Shown here: positions 6,649 through 15,235 of the stretch, piece by piece | How the letters are laid out: each line of letters begins with the position of its first letter | Numbering within the stretch: the stretch's first letter is position 1 | NCBI RefSeq assembly: GCF_002080455.1 | Contig: NZ_CP020555.1 | Coordinates: 1,860,001 to 1,924,000 of the forward strand | DNA length: 64,000 nucleotides | Origin: Streptomyces sp. Sge12 | Lineage (GTDB): Bacteria; Actinomycetota; Actinomycetes; Streptomycetales; Streptomycetaceae | Reading direction: 5' to 3' | Notes under the pieces: generated by a model | Database searches by the model: none | What the model was told of the DNA's origin: nothing | Seen by the model: only the letters and a program-made list of their open reading frames with translations | Program-made: the position numbers and the translations under genes

Positions 6649-8355
6649 ATGGCCGCCACCCCCGAAACGCCCGCAGCCGCACCCGCAGCCGCCGCGCGCC
6701 GCAAGACCGGCCGTCACCGCGGTGAGGGCCAGTGGGCCGTCGGACACCACACCCCCCTCAACGGCAACGAGCAGTTCAAGAAGGACGACGACGGTCTCAA
6801 CGTGCGGACACGCATTGAGACGATCTACTCCAAGCGCGGCTTCGACTCGATCGACCCCAACGACCTGCGCGGCCGTATGCGCTGGTGGGGCCTCTACACC
6901 CAGCGCAAGCCCGGGATCGACGGCGGCAAGACCGCGATCCTGGAGCCGGAGGAGCTGGACGACGAGTACTTCATGCTGCGCGTCCGCATCGACGGCGGCC
7001 GGCTGACCACCGAGCAGCTCCGGGTGATCGGCGAGATCTCCGAGGAGTTCGCGCGCGGCACCGCGGACCTCACCGACCGGCAGAACGTGCAGTACCACTG
7101 GATCCGGATCGAGGACGTCCCGGAGATCTGGCGCCGGCTGGAGGCCGTCGGCCTCTCCACCACCGAGGCCTGCGGTGACACGCCCCGCGTCATCCTCGGT
7201 TCGCCCGTCGCCGGCATCGCCCTGGACGAGATCATCGACGGCACGCCCGCCATCGACGAGATCTACCGCCGCATCGTGGGCAACAAGGACTTCTCCAACC
7301 TGCCTCGCAAGTTCAAGTCGGCGATCTCCGGCTCGCCGCTGCTCGACGTGGCGCACGAGATCAACGACATCGCGTTCGTCGGCGTGAACCACCCCGAGCA
7401 CGGCCCCGGCTTCGACGTCTGGGTCGGCGGCGGTCTCTCCACCAACCCCAAGCTGGGTGTGCGCCTGGGCACCTGGGTCTCGCTCGACGAGGTCCCGGAC
7501 GTCTACGAGGGCGTCATCTCGATCTTCCGCGACTACGGCTACCGCCGGCTGCGCAACCGCGCCCGTCTGAAGTTCCTCGTCGCCGACTGGGGCCCGGTCA
7601 AGTTCCGCCAGGTCCTGGAGGACGAGTACCTGAAGCGCAAGCTGACCGACGGCCCGGCGCCCGCGCAGCCGAGCGGCCAGTGGCGCGACCACGTGGGCGT
7701 CCACCAGCAGAAGGACGGCAAGTTCTACGTCGGCTTCGCGCCCCGCGTGGGCCGCGTGGACGGCGCCACCCTGACCAAGATCGCGGACGTGGCGCAGCAG
7801 CACGGCTCCGGCCGGCTGCGCACCACCGCCGAGCAGAAGATGATCGTGCTCGACATCGAGGCCGACCGGGTCGACTCGGTGGTCGAGGCGCTGGAGGCGC
7901 TGGACCTGCGGGTCAAGCCGTCCCCGTTCCGCCGCGGCACGATGGCCTGCACCGGCATCGAGTTCTGCAAGCTGGCCATCGTCGAGACCAAGGCGCGCGG
8001 CGCCTCGCTGATCGACGAGCTGGAGCGCCGCCTGCCGGACTTCGCCGAGCCGCTCACCATCAACATCAACGGCTGCCCGAACGCCTGCGCCCGTATCCAG
8101 GTGGCGGACATCGGTCTCAAGGGGCAGCTGGTCCTGGACGACGACGGCAACCAGGTGGAGGGCTACCAGGTCCACCTGGGCGGCGCCCTCGGCCTGGAGG
8201 CCGGCTTCGGCCGCAAGGTCCGCGGCCTCAAGGTCACCGCGGCCGGTCTGCCCGACTACGTCGAGCGGGTCGTCAAGCACTACGAGGAGCAGCGCGAGGA
8301 CGGCGAGCGCTTCGCGGCGTGGGTCGCCCGCGCGGACGAGAAGAGCCTCTCGTGA
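6649..8355 (+). CDS. sirA: Ferredoxin-type assimilatory sulfite reductase (siroheme, 4Fe-4S)
   Basis: A 568-residue cytosolic enzyme reducing sulfite to sulfide with six electrons. The four [4Fe-4S]/siroheme cysteines are visible as C434-X5-C440 (ACTGIEFCK) and C476-X3-C480 (NGCPNACAR). Tyr83 and Cys175 keep the same 92-residue spacing as the Tyr69-Cys161 crosslinked pair of the M. tuberculosis sulfite reductase SirA, which favours sulfite over nitrite as substrate. The ATG at 6649 follows GAAGAAGGA; the upstream in-frame TTG at 6616 has no support. First structural gene of the sulfur operon, behind the leader peptide. Also called cysI or nir/sir in annotations. Confidence 0.95.
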   Translation: MAATPETPAAAPAAAARRKTGRHRGEGQWAVGHHTPLNGNEQFKKDDDGLNVRTRIETIYSKRGFDSIDPNDLRGRMRWWGLYTQRKPGIDGGKTAILEPEELDDEYFMLRVRIDGGRLTTEQLRVIGEISEEFARGTADLTDRQNVQYHWIRIEDVPEIWRRLEAVGLSTTEACGDTPRVILGSPVAGIALDEIIDGTPAIDEIYRRIVGNKDFSNLPRKFKSAISGSPLLDVAHEINDIAFVGVNHPEHGPGFDVWVGGGLSTNPKLGVRLGTWVSLDEVPDVYEGVISIFRDYGYRRLRNRARLKFLVADWGPVKFRQVLEDEYLKRKLTDGPAPAQPSGQWRDHVGVHQQKDGKFYVGFAPRVGRVDGATLTKIADVAQQHGSGRLRTTAEQKMIVLDIEADRVDSVVEALEALDLRVKPSPFRRGTMACTGIEFCKLAIVETKARGASLIDELERRLPDFAEPLTININGCPNACARIQVADIGLKGQLVLDDDGNQVEGYQVHLGGALGLEAGFGRKVRGLKVTAAGLPDYVERVVKHYEEQREDGERFAAWVARADEKSLS

Positions 8356-8585
8356 GCGAGCGCGCCGCACCGTTCTACTGCCCGTACTGCGGCGACGAGG
8401 ACCTGTTTCCGAACGAGACGGGCCACGGCGCGTGGGAATGCAGGGCCTGCAACCGGGCTTTCCAGCTGAAGTACCTCGGGCTGCTGGCCCGGGGTGTCCA
8501 GTCGGACTCGGCGGGATCGGCAGGATCGGCAGGATCAGCGGGATCAGCGGGTTCGGCAGGATCAGCGGGAGGGGACGGGATATGA
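8352..8585 (+). CDS. CysX-like small four-cysteine protein
   Basis: A 77-residue protein whose GTG overlaps the sulfite reductase stop (GTGA) and whose stop overlaps the cysH start (ATGA), so it is translationally coupled on both sides. Residues ~9-36 hold two CxxC knuckles (CPYCGDEDLF and ECRACNRAF), a zinc-ribbon or rubredoxin-like arrangement. Its position between sulfite reductase and cysH equals that of cysX in Corynebacterium glutamicum, a proposed small electron carrier for CysI. Whether it binds zinc, or iron for electron transfer, is not decidable by eye. The tail is seven SAG repeats, which look dispensable. Confidence 0.8.
   Translation: MSERAAPFYCPYCGDEDLFPNETGHGAWECRACNRAFQLKYLGLLARGVQSDSAGSAGSAGSAGSAGSAGSAGGDGI
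8508..8570 (+). repeat. 9-bp in-frame tandem repeat, seven copies (SAG)
   Basis: Seven 9-bp units (TCGGCGGGA-like, varying only at third positions) encode SAG-SAG... at the C-terminus of the CysX-like protein. The repeat stops four codons before the overlapping ATGA junction with cysH. Confidence 0.9.
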
Positions 8586-9295
8586 CCACCAGTCAAGACG
8601 TGCGTCTCACGGCCGGGGAACTCAAGGAGCTGGCCGAGCGGGCGGGCCGGGACCTGGAGGACGCCTCCGCGCCGGAGATCCTGCGCTGGGCGGCCGAGAC
8701 CTTCGGCAAGCGGTTCGCCGTGACCTCCTCCATGGAGGACGCGGTCGTCGCCCACCTGGCTTCGCGGGTCTTCCCCGGTGTGGACGTGGTCTTCCTCGAC
8801 ACGGGCTACCACTTCGAGGAGACCATCGGCACCCGTGACGCGGTCGAGGCCGTGATGGACGTCAACGTCATCACCCTGACCCCGCGTCAGAGCGTCGCCG
8901 AGCAGGACGCCGAGTACGGCCCGAAGCTGCACGACCGCGACCCCGACCTGTGCTGCGCGCTGCGCAAGGTCAAGCCCCTGGAAGAGGGCCTGACCGCGTA
9001 CGCCGCCTGGGCGACGGGCCTGCGCCGCGACGAGTCCCCGACCCGGGCGAACACCCCGGTGGTCGGCTGGGACGAGAAGCGGCAGAAGGTCAAGGTCTCG
9101 CCGATCGCCCGCTGGACCCAGGACGACGTGGACGCGTACGTCGCCGAGCACGGCGTCCTGACCAACCCGCTGCTGATGGACGGATACGCCTCCGTCGGCT
9201 GCGCCCCGTGCACCCGCCGCGTCGCCGAGGGCGAGGACGCGCGGGCCGGCCGGTGGGCCGGGCGGGGCAAGACCGAGTGCGGACTGCACGGCTGA
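8582..9295 (+). CDS. cysH: Adenylyl-sulfate / phosphoadenylyl-sulfate reductase
   Basis: A 237-residue reductase that releases sulfite from APS or PAPS. The nucleotide-binding start (FAVTSSMEDAVVAHLA) and the catalytic ECGLH (Cys233) are intact. It has the CC (124-125) and CxxC (207-210) cysteines that ligate a [4Fe-4S] cluster and are diagnostic of the APS-type bacterial enzymes. The presence of APS kinase next door means PAPS is also made, so substrate preference is uncertain. The start overlaps the CysX-like gene (ATGA). Electrons presumably come from thioredoxin. Confidence 0.94.
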   Translation: MTTSQDVRLTAGELKELAERAGRDLEDASAPEILRWAAETFGKRFAVTSSMEDAVVAHLASRVFPGVDVVFLDTGYHFEETIGTRDAVEAVMDVNVITLTPRQSVAEQDAEYGPKLHDRDPDLCCALRKVKPLEEGLTAYAAWATGLRRDESPTRANTPVVGWDEKRQKVKVSPIARWTQDDVDAYVAEHGVLTNPLLMDGYASVGCAPCTRRVAEGEDARAGRWAGRGKTECGLHG

Positions 9296-9330
9296 TGACG
9301 ACCGGCGAAGAACCTACGGAGACAGAGCAG

Positions 9331-9876
9331 ATGAGCGTGAGCGACCAGGGCGCCACCGTGTGGCTGACCGGGCTGCCGAGCGCGGGCAAGACCACCATCG
9401 CCTACGCGCTGGCCGACCGGCTGCGCGCCGAGGGCCACCGCGTGGAGGTACTCGACGGGGACGAGATCCGCGAGTTCCTCTCCGCCGGACTGGGCTTCAC
9501 CCGCGAGGACCGGCACACCAACGTGCAGCGGATCGGCTTCGTCGCCGAACTCCTCGCGAGCAATGGCGTCAAGGCGCTGGTACCGGTGATCGCGCCGTTC
9601 GCGGACAGCCGTGAGGCCGTCCGCAAGCGGCACGCCGCCGAGGGCACCCCGTACCTGGAGGTCCACGTGGCCACCCCGGTCGAGGTCTGCTCCGAGCGCG
9701 ACGTGAAGGGCCTGTACGCCAAGCAGGCGGCGGGCGAGATCTCCGGTCTGACCGGGGTCGACGACCCGTACGAGGCACCGGAGTCCCCGGACCTCCGTAT
9801 CGAGTCGCACACGCAGACCGTGCAGGAGTCGGCCTCGGCCCTGCACGCGCTGCTCACCGAGAGGGGTCTGGCATGA
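9331..9876 (+). CDS. cysC: Adenylyl-sulfate kinase
   Basis: Phosphorylates APS to PAPS. The P-loop GLPSAGKTT lies close to the N-terminus, followed by the family segments LDGDEIREFLSAGLGF and VAPFADSR-like substrate loop, ending RIESHTQTVQES. I prefer the ATG at 9331, 8 nt after ACGGAGA, which gives the usual ~180 residues. An in-frame ATG at 9295 overlaps the cysH stop (TGATG) and would add 12 residues; coupling makes it possible. The stop overlaps cysD (ATGA). Confidence 0.93.
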   Translation: MSVSDQGATVWLTGLPSAGKTTIAYALADRLRAEGHRVEVLDGDEIREFLSAGLGFTREDRHTNVQRIGFVAELLASNGVKALVPVIAPFADSREAVRKRHAAEGTPYLEVHVATPVEVCSERDVKGLYAKQAAGEISGLTGVDDPYEAPESPDLRIESHTQTVQESASALHALLTERGLA

Positions 9877-10814
9877 CCACGGCCGCACACCTGCACACCG
9901 ATTCCGGCTCCGACGCCCCGTACGCGCTGTCGCACCTCGACGCGCTGGAGTCCGAGGCGGTGCACATCTTCCGCGAGGTGGCGGGCGAGTTCGAGAAGCC
10001 GGTGATCCTCTTCTCCGGCGGCAAGGACTCCATCGTCATGCTGCACCTGGCGCTGAAGGCGTTCGCGCCGGCGCCGGTGCCCTTCACGCTGCTGCACGTC
10101 GACACGGGCCACAACTTCCCCGAGGTGCTCGAGTACCGCGACCGCACGGTCGCCCGGCACGGCCTGCGCCTGCACGTGGCCTCCGTCCAGGAGTACATCG
10201 ACGCGGGCAAGCTGCGCGAGCGCCCCGACGGCACCCGCAACCCGCTGCAGACCGTGCCGCTGACCGAGGCGATCCAGAGCCTGAAGTTCGACGCCGTCTT
10301 CGGCGGCGGCCGCCGCGACGAGGAGAAGGCCCGCGCCAAGGAGCGGGTGTTCAGCCTGCGCGACGAGTTCTCGCAGTGGGACCCGCGCCGCCAGCGCCCC
10401 GAGCTGTGGCAGCTCTACAACGGCCGCCACGCCCCGGGCGAGCACGTGCGCGTCTTCCCGCTCTCGAACTGGACCGAGCTGGACGTCTGGCAGTACATCG
10501 CCCGGGAGGGCATCGAGCTGCCGGAGATCTACTTCGCCCACGAGCGCGAGGTGTTCCTGCGCAACGGCATGTGGCTGACGGCCGGCGAGTGGGGCGGCCC
10601 GAAGGAGAGCGAGACGCCCGAGACGCGCCTCATCCGCTACCGCACCGTCGGCGACATGTCCTGCACCGGCGCCGTCGACTCCGACGCCACCTCGCTGGAC
10701 GCCGTGATCGCCGAGATCGCCGTCTCCCGCCTCACCGAGCGGGGCGCGACCCGCGCCGACGACAAGATGTCCGAGGCCGCGATGGAAGACCGCAAGCGCG
10801 AAGGGTACTTCTAG
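9873..10814 (+). CDS. cysD: Sulfate adenylyltransferase subunit 2
   Basis: A 313-residue small subunit of ATP sulfurylase, which makes APS from sulfate and ATP. The PP-loop SGGKDSIV lies near residue 48, and the family end segment with MEDRKREGYF is complete. It overlaps cysC by 4 nt and is followed by cysN after 2 nt, so the two subunits are translated together. The subunit acts as a heterodimer with the GTPase CysN. Confidence 0.95.
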   Translation: MTTAAHLHTDSGSDAPYALSHLDALESEAVHIFREVAGEFEKPVILFSGGKDSIVMLHLALKAFAPAPVPFTLLHVDTGHNFPEVLEYRDRTVARHGLRLHVASVQEYIDAGKLRERPDGTRNPLQTVPLTEAIQSLKFDAVFGGGRRDEEKARAKERVFSLRDEFSQWDPRRQRPELWQLYNGRHAPGEHVRVFPLSNWTELDVWQYIAREGIELPEIYFAHEREVFLRNGMWLTAGEWGGPKESETPETRLIRYRTVGDMSCTGAVDSDATSLDAVIAEIAVSRLTERGATRADDKMSEAAMEDRKREGYF

Positions 10815-10816
10815 AA

Positions 10817-12166
10817 ATGACCAGCACCACCGAGCAGTTCGCCGATGTGTCGGCGACCACCCTGCTGCGCTTCGCGACCGCCGGTTCCGTCGACGACGGC
10901 AAGTCCACCCTGGTGGGCCGGCTGCTGCACGACTCCAAGTCGGTCCTCACCGACCAGATGGAGGCCGTCGAGGCCGTCTCCGCCCAGCGCGGCCAGGACA
11001 CCCCGGACCTCGCGCTGCTCACCGACGGCCTGCGGGCCGAGCGGGAGCAGGGCATCACCATCGACGTCGCCTACCGCTACTTCGCCACCGCGCGCCGCCG
11101 GTTCATCCTCGCGGACACCCCGGGGCACGTGCAGTACACCCGGAACATGGTGACCGGCGCCTCCACCGCCGACCTGGCCGTGGTCCTCGTCGACGCCCGC
11201 AACGGTGTGATCGAGCAGACCCGCCGGCACGCGGCCGTCGCCGCGCTGCTGCGCGTCCCGCACGTGGTCCTGGCCGTCAACAAGATGGACCTGGTGGGCT
11301 ACCAGGAGTCGGTCTTCGCGGCCATCGCCGAGGAGTTCACGGCGTACGCCTCGGACCTGGGCGTCCCGGAGATCACCGCGATCCCGATCTCGGCCCTGGC
11401 CGGGGACAACGTCGTGGACGCGTCCGCCAACATGGACTGGTACGGCGGCCCGACGGTGCTGGAGCACCTGGAGACCGTCCCGGTCAGCCACGACCTCACG
11501 GCCTGCCCGGCGCGCTTCCCGGTGCAGTACGTGATCCGTCCGCAGTCCGCCGAGCACCCCGACTACCGCGGCTACGCGGGCCAGATCGCCTCCGGCGTGC
11601 TGCGCGTCGGCGAGGCCGTGACCGTCCTGCCGTCGGGCCGGACCTCGGTCATCGAGGGCATCGACGCACTGGGTGAGCCGGTGGACATCGCCTGGGCCCC
11701 CCAGTCGGTGACGCTGCGGCTGAAGGACGACATCGACATCTCGCGCGGCGACCTGATCGCGCCGTCCGCGAACGCCCCGGCCACCACGCAGGACGTCGAG
11801 GCGACGGTCTGCCACGTGGCCGACCAGCCCCTCGCCGTGGGCGCCCGGGTGCTGATCAAGCACACGACGCGCACGGTCAAGGCGATCGTCAAGGAGATCC
11901 CCTCGCGGCTGACCCTGGACGACCTGTCCCAGCACCCGAACCCCGGGCAGCTGGTGGCCAACGACATCGGCCGCGTCGTCGTGCGCACCGCCGAGCCGCT
12001 CGCGCTCGACGCGTACGCCGACTCGCGCCGCACCGGGTCCTTCCTGCTGATCGACCCGGCCGACGGAACGACCCTGGCGGCGGGCATGGCCGGCGAGTCC
12101 TTCGCCTCCAAGGCCGGTCCCCCGACCAGCGCAGTGCAGGCGGACGAAGAAGGGTGGGACTTCTAG
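10817..12166 (+). CDS. cysN: Sulfate adenylyltransferase subunit 1 (GTPase)
   Basis: A 449-residue elongation-factor-like GTPase that drives sulfate activation by CysD. G1 is GSVDDGKST (~residue 23), G3 is DTPGH followed by VQYTRNMVTGAS, and G4 is NKMD. It lacks the C-terminal kinase domain of CysNC fusions, which fits the separate cysC just upstream. The ATG is 2 nt after the cysD stop. The final residues EGWDF match the usual family end. Confidence 0.95.
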   Translation: MTSTTEQFADVSATTLLRFATAGSVDDGKSTLVGRLLHDSKSVLTDQMEAVEAVSAQRGQDTPDLALLTDGLRAEREQGITIDVAYRYFATARRRFILADTPGHVQYTRNMVTGASTADLAVVLVDARNGVIEQTRRHAAVAALLRVPHVVLAVNKMDLVGYQESVFAAIAEEFTAYASDLGVPEITAIPISALAGDNVVDASANMDWYGGPTVLEHLETVPVSHDLTACPARFPVQYVIRPQSAEHPDYRGYAGQIASGVLRVGEAVTVLPSGRTSVIEGIDALGEPVDIAWAPQSVTLRLKDDIDISRGDLIAPSANAPATTQDVEATVCHVADQPLAVGARVLIKHTTRTVKAIVKEIPSRLTLDDLSQHPNPGQLVANDIGRVVVRTAEPLALDAYADSRRTGSFLLIDPADGTTLAAGMAGESFASKAGPPTSAVQADEEGWDF

Positions 12167-12169
12167 ATC

Positions 12170-12271
12170 ATGCCCGCCGACATCTACTCCACCTTCGCCA
12201 AGGAGGGCGGCCGCGTGGGCAGCGGCCGCCTCGGCAGCGGCCAGGGAGGGGTGGCGCGATGTGCGCGATGA
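12170..12271 (+). CDS. Short ORF immediately after cysN (33 codons)
   Basis: An ATG 3 nt after the cysN stop, with GAAGAAGGGTGGG inside the cysN end as a possible Shine-Dalgarno. It encodes MPADIYSTFAKEGG, then a Gly/Ser/Arg-rich stretch ending VARCAR. The Cys-Ala-Arg end resembles the end of the leader peptide upstream of this operon (ICLAR), but the diagnostic RRHVDL core is absent. It may be a leader for the transporter genes, a decayed gene or chance. Confidence 0.25.
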   Translation: MPADIYSTFAKEGGRVGSGRLGSGQGGVARCAR

Positions 12272-12351
12272 CGTACGCGCACCGCATGCGCGCCCACACC
12301 CCCCACGAGCCGTACCTGCCCCCGCTCCACAGACGAAGACGTGCGTCATGA
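12259..12351 (+). CDS. Short ORF upstream of the sulfonate transporter (30 codons)
   Basis: ATG preceded by GGGAGGGG at good spacing; the product is MCAMTYAHRMRAHTPH, then a Pro/Arg-rich end. It overlaps the previous short ORF in another frame and stops 30 bp before the binding-protein gene. The Shine-Dalgarno is the best evidence for translation; there is no recognisable homology. A leader role is speculative. Confidence 0.25.
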   Translation: MCAMTYAHRMRAHTPHEPYLPPLHRRRRAS

Positions 12352-12381
12352 GATGACCGCGTCACGAGAGGAAGTCCTCCC

Positions 12382-13518
12382 GTGCCTGCCACCGCCAGCA
12401 CCCGTACCACCCGCACCACCCTGCGCCGCGGGGTCGTCGCCGCCGCCGCGCTGCCGCTCCTGATCGGCGCGCTCGCCTCGTGCGGCTACGGCTCGGAGGC
12501 CAAGAAGGACGACGCCGACAAGGCCGCGAACGCCGCCGCGGACGGCGCGAAGCTGTCGGCCTCCGAGGTCCGTATCGGCTACTTCCCGAACCTGACGCAC
12601 GCCACCGCGCTGGTCGGCCTCCAGGAGGGCCTGATCGAGAAGGAACTGAACGGCACCAAGGTCAAGCCGCAGTCCTTCAACGCCGGCCCGTCCGAGATCG
12701 AAGCCCTCAACGGCGGCTCTCTCGACATCGGCTTCATCGGCCCCTCGCCCTCGATCAACGGCTACGTCAAGTCCAAGGGCTCCAACCTGCGCATCATCTC
12801 CGGCTCCGCCTCCGGCGGCGTCAAGCTCGTCGTGAACCCGGACAGGATCAAGACCCTCGACGACCTCAAGGGCAAGAAGATCGCCACCCCGCAGAAGGGG
12901 AACACCCAGGACGTCGCCTTCCTCAACTGGATCTCCGAGAAGGGCTGGACGGTCGACCCCGAGTCCGGCAAGGGCGACGTCTCCGTCGTCCGCACCGACA
13001 ACAAGGTCACCCCCGACGCCTTCAAGCAGGGCTCCATCGACGGCGCCTGGGTACCCGAGCCCACAGCCTCCAAGCTCGTCTCCGACGGCGGCTCCGTCCT
13101 CCTCGACGAGACCGCCCTGTGGCCCGACAAGAAGTTCGTCATCACGAACATCATCGTGTCGCAGAAGTTCCTCAAGGAGCACCCCGACGTCGTCGAGGCC
13201 GTCCTCAAGGGCACCGTGAAGACCAACGAGTGGATCAACGCCAACCCGGACAAGGCCAAGGCCTCCGCGAACGCGAAGCTCGAGGCGGACAGCGGCAAGG
13301 CCCTCGACGCGAAGGTCCTCGACCCGGCGTGGCCCAGCATCGCCATCACCGACGACCCGCTGGCCTCCACCCTCAAGACCCAGTCCGAGTGGGCCGTCAA
13401 GGCCAAGCTCATCGAGCAGCCCGACCTCGCCGGCATCTACGACCTCACGCTCCTGAACAAGGTCCTCAAGGCCGCAGGCAAGCCCGAGGTCTCCGACGCC
13501 GGCCTCGGCGCCAAGTAA
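12382..13518 (+). CDS. ssuA: Aliphatic sulfonate ABC transporter substrate-binding lipoprotein
   Basis: A 378-residue SsuA/NrtA-type binding protein. The N-terminus has an Arg pair, a hydrophobic core and the lipobox LASC with the lipidated cysteine at residue 34. The mature part begins with the family's RIGYFPNLTHATALVG and has the GPSPSINGY ligand-loop region. It starts at GTG, behind GAGAGGAAG. Its place after cysN and before the ATPase and permease shows the sulfur source supplied to the pathway is probably a sulfonate or sulfate; the exact ligand is not visible. Confidence 0.9.
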   Translation: MPATASTRTTRTTLRRGVVAAAALPLLIGALASCGYGSEAKKDDADKAANAAADGAKLSASEVRIGYFPNLTHATALVGLQEGLIEKELNGTKVKPQSFNAGPSEIEALNGGSLDIGFIGPSPSINGYVKSKGSNLRIISGSASGGVKLVVNPDRIKTLDDLKGKKIATPQKGNTQDVAFLNWISEKGWTVDPESGKGDVSVVRTDNKVTPDAFKQGSIDGAWVPEPTASKLVSDGGSVLLDETALWPDKKFVITNIIVSQKFLKEHPDVVEAVLKGTVKTNEWINANPDKAKASANAKLEADSGKALDAKVLDPAWPSIAITDDPLASTLKTQSEWAVKAKLIEQPDLAGIYDLTLLNKVLKAAGKPEVSDAGLGAK

Positions 13519-13552
13519 CCCCGTAATCCAGCAATCCCAGGAGGTGACGACC

Positions 13553-14347
13553 ATGGCCACCACGTTCGCCGAGGCTGCCGAGGGCTCCGTCGCGGAGCGT
13601 TCGCACGCCGCCCGCATCGAGCACGTCTCGAAGTCCTTCTCCGGCCCGGCCGGATCGCAGCTCGTCCTGGACGACATCAGCCTCGATGTCGCTCCCGGCG
13701 AGTTCGTCACCATCCTGGGCGCCTCGGGGTGTGGAAAGTCCACGCTGCTGAACCTGGTCGCGGGTCTGGACAAGCCGTCCGCGGGGTCCATCGAGACCCC
13801 CGGCGGCCGTCCGGCGCTGATGTTCCAGGAGCACGCCCTCTTCCCGTGGCTGACCGCGGGCAAGAACATCGAACTCGCCCTGCGCCTGCGCGGGGTGGCC
13901 AAGGCCGACCGCCGCCCGGAGGCCGAGCGGCTGCTGGAGCTGGTCCGGCTCGGCGGCTCGTACGGCAAGCGCGTGCACGAGCTGTCCGGCGGTATGCGCC
14001 AGCGCGTGGCCCTGGCCCGGGCGCTCGCCCAGGACAGCCAGTTGCTGCTGATGGACGAGCCGTTCGCGGCGCTCGACGCCATCACCCGGGACGTGCTGCA
14101 CGGCGAGCTCACCCGTATCTGGGACGAGACGAACCTGTCCGTCCTGTTCGTCACCCACAACGTGCGCGAGGCCGTCCGCCTCGCCCAGCGCGTGGTCCTG
14201 CTCTCCTCCCGGCCCGGCCGGGTCGCGAAGGAATGGACCGTGGACATCCCGCAGCCGCGCCGCATCGAGGACGCGGACGTCGCGGAACTGTCCCTCGAGA
14301 TCACTGAACACCTGCGTGGGGAGATCCGCCGCCATGGCCAGCACTGA
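13553..14347 (+). CDS. ssuB: Sulfonate ABC transporter ATP-binding protein
   Basis: A 264-residue ATPase. Walker A is GASGCGKST, the Q-loop MFQEHALFPW, the signature LSGGMRQR and Walker B LLLMDEPFAALD, with the H-loop FVTHN. The ATG at 13553 follows a near-perfect AGGAGGTGA; the GTG at 13544 lies inside that Shine-Dalgarno and was rejected. Its 3' end overlaps the permease start by 14 nt. Confidence 0.93.
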   Translation: MATTFAEAAEGSVAERSHAARIEHVSKSFSGPAGSQLVLDDISLDVAPGEFVTILGASGCGKSTLLNLVAGLDKPSAGSIETPGGRPALMFQEHALFPWLTAGKNIELALRLRGVAKADRRPEAERLLELVRLGGSYGKRVHELSGGMRQRVALARALAQDSQLLLMDEPFAALDAITRDVLHGELTRIWDETNLSVLFVTHNVREAVRLAQRVVLLSSRPGRVAKEWTVDIPQPRRIEDADVAELSLEITEHLRGEIRRHGQH

Positions 14348-15230
14348 CACCACCTCGAAGGCCACGGGCAAGAGCGACGACCTGGCCGGCCTGGAGGCGG
14401 GCCTCGACGCCCTCGACGCGGTCCACACCCACCGCACCCCGGTCCGAGAGATCCTCCTCAAGAAGGTCTTCCCGCCGGTCCTGGCCGTGAGCCTCGTGCT
14501 CATCGTCTGGCAGGTCCTGGTGGCGACCGAGGTCACCGAGGAGACCAAGCTGCCCGCGCTGTCCGCGGTGTGGGACAGCCTGTCCGACATGTGGGTCAAG
14601 GGCACGCTGCTGGAGGTCATCTGGACCAGCGTCTCCCGCGGCCTGCTCGGCTTCCTGCTGGCCCTGGCCATCGGCACCCCGCTCGGCCTGCTCGTCGCCC
14701 GGGTGAAGTTCGTCCGCGCCGCGATCGGCCCGATCCTCCAGGGCCTGCAGTCGCTGCCGTCGGTGGCCTGGGTGCCGCCGGCCGTCCTGTGGTTCGGCCT
14801 GAACGACGCCATGATGTTCACGGTGATCCTGCTGGGCGCCGTCCCGTCCATCGCCAACGGCCTCGTCTCCGGCATCGACCAGATCCCGCCGCTCTACCTG
14901 CGGGCCGGCCGCACCCTGGGTGCCACCGGTCTCGCCGGGGCCCGGCACATCGTCATGCCGGCCGCACTGCCCGGCTACCTGGCCGGCCTGAAGCAGGGCT
15001 GGGCCTTCTCCTGGCGCTCGCTGATGGCCGCCGAGATCATCGCCTCCTCGCCGGACCTCGGCCTGGGCCTGGGCCAGTTGCTGGAGAACGGCCGCAACAA
15101 CATCGACCTGCCGGGCGTGTTCCTCGCGATCATCCTGATCCTGGTGGTCGGCATCGCCATCGACCTGCTGATCTTCAGCCCGGTCGAGCGGTGGGTGCTG
15201 CGCAGCCGCGGCCTGCTGACGAAGAGCTGA
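14334..15230 (+). CDS. ssuC: Sulfonate ABC transporter permease
   Basis: A 298-residue inner-membrane permease of the SsuC/TauC type with about six transmembrane helices between residues ~50 and 285. The EAA-like loop is GRTLGATGLAGARHIVMPAALPG, with the cytosolic contact to the ATPase. Start ATG lies inside the ssuB 3' end, indicating coupled translation. The N-terminal ~40 residues are hydrophilic and probably cytosolic. Confidence 0.9.
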   Translation: MASTDTTSKATGKSDDLAGLEAGLDALDAVHTHRTPVREILLKKVFPPVLAVSLVLIVWQVLVATEVTEETKLPALSAVWDSLSDMWVKGTLLEVIWTSVSRGLLGFLLALAIGTPLGLLVARVKFVRAAIGPILQGLQSLPSVAWVPPAVLWFGLNDAMMFTVILLGAVPSIANGLVSGIDQIPPLYLRAGRTLGATGLAGARHIVMPAALPGYLAGLKQGWAFSWRSLMAAEIIASSPDLGLGLGQLLENGRNNIDLPGVFLAIILILVVGIAIDLLIFSPVERWVLRSRGLLTKS

Positions 15231-15235
15231 TCCCC

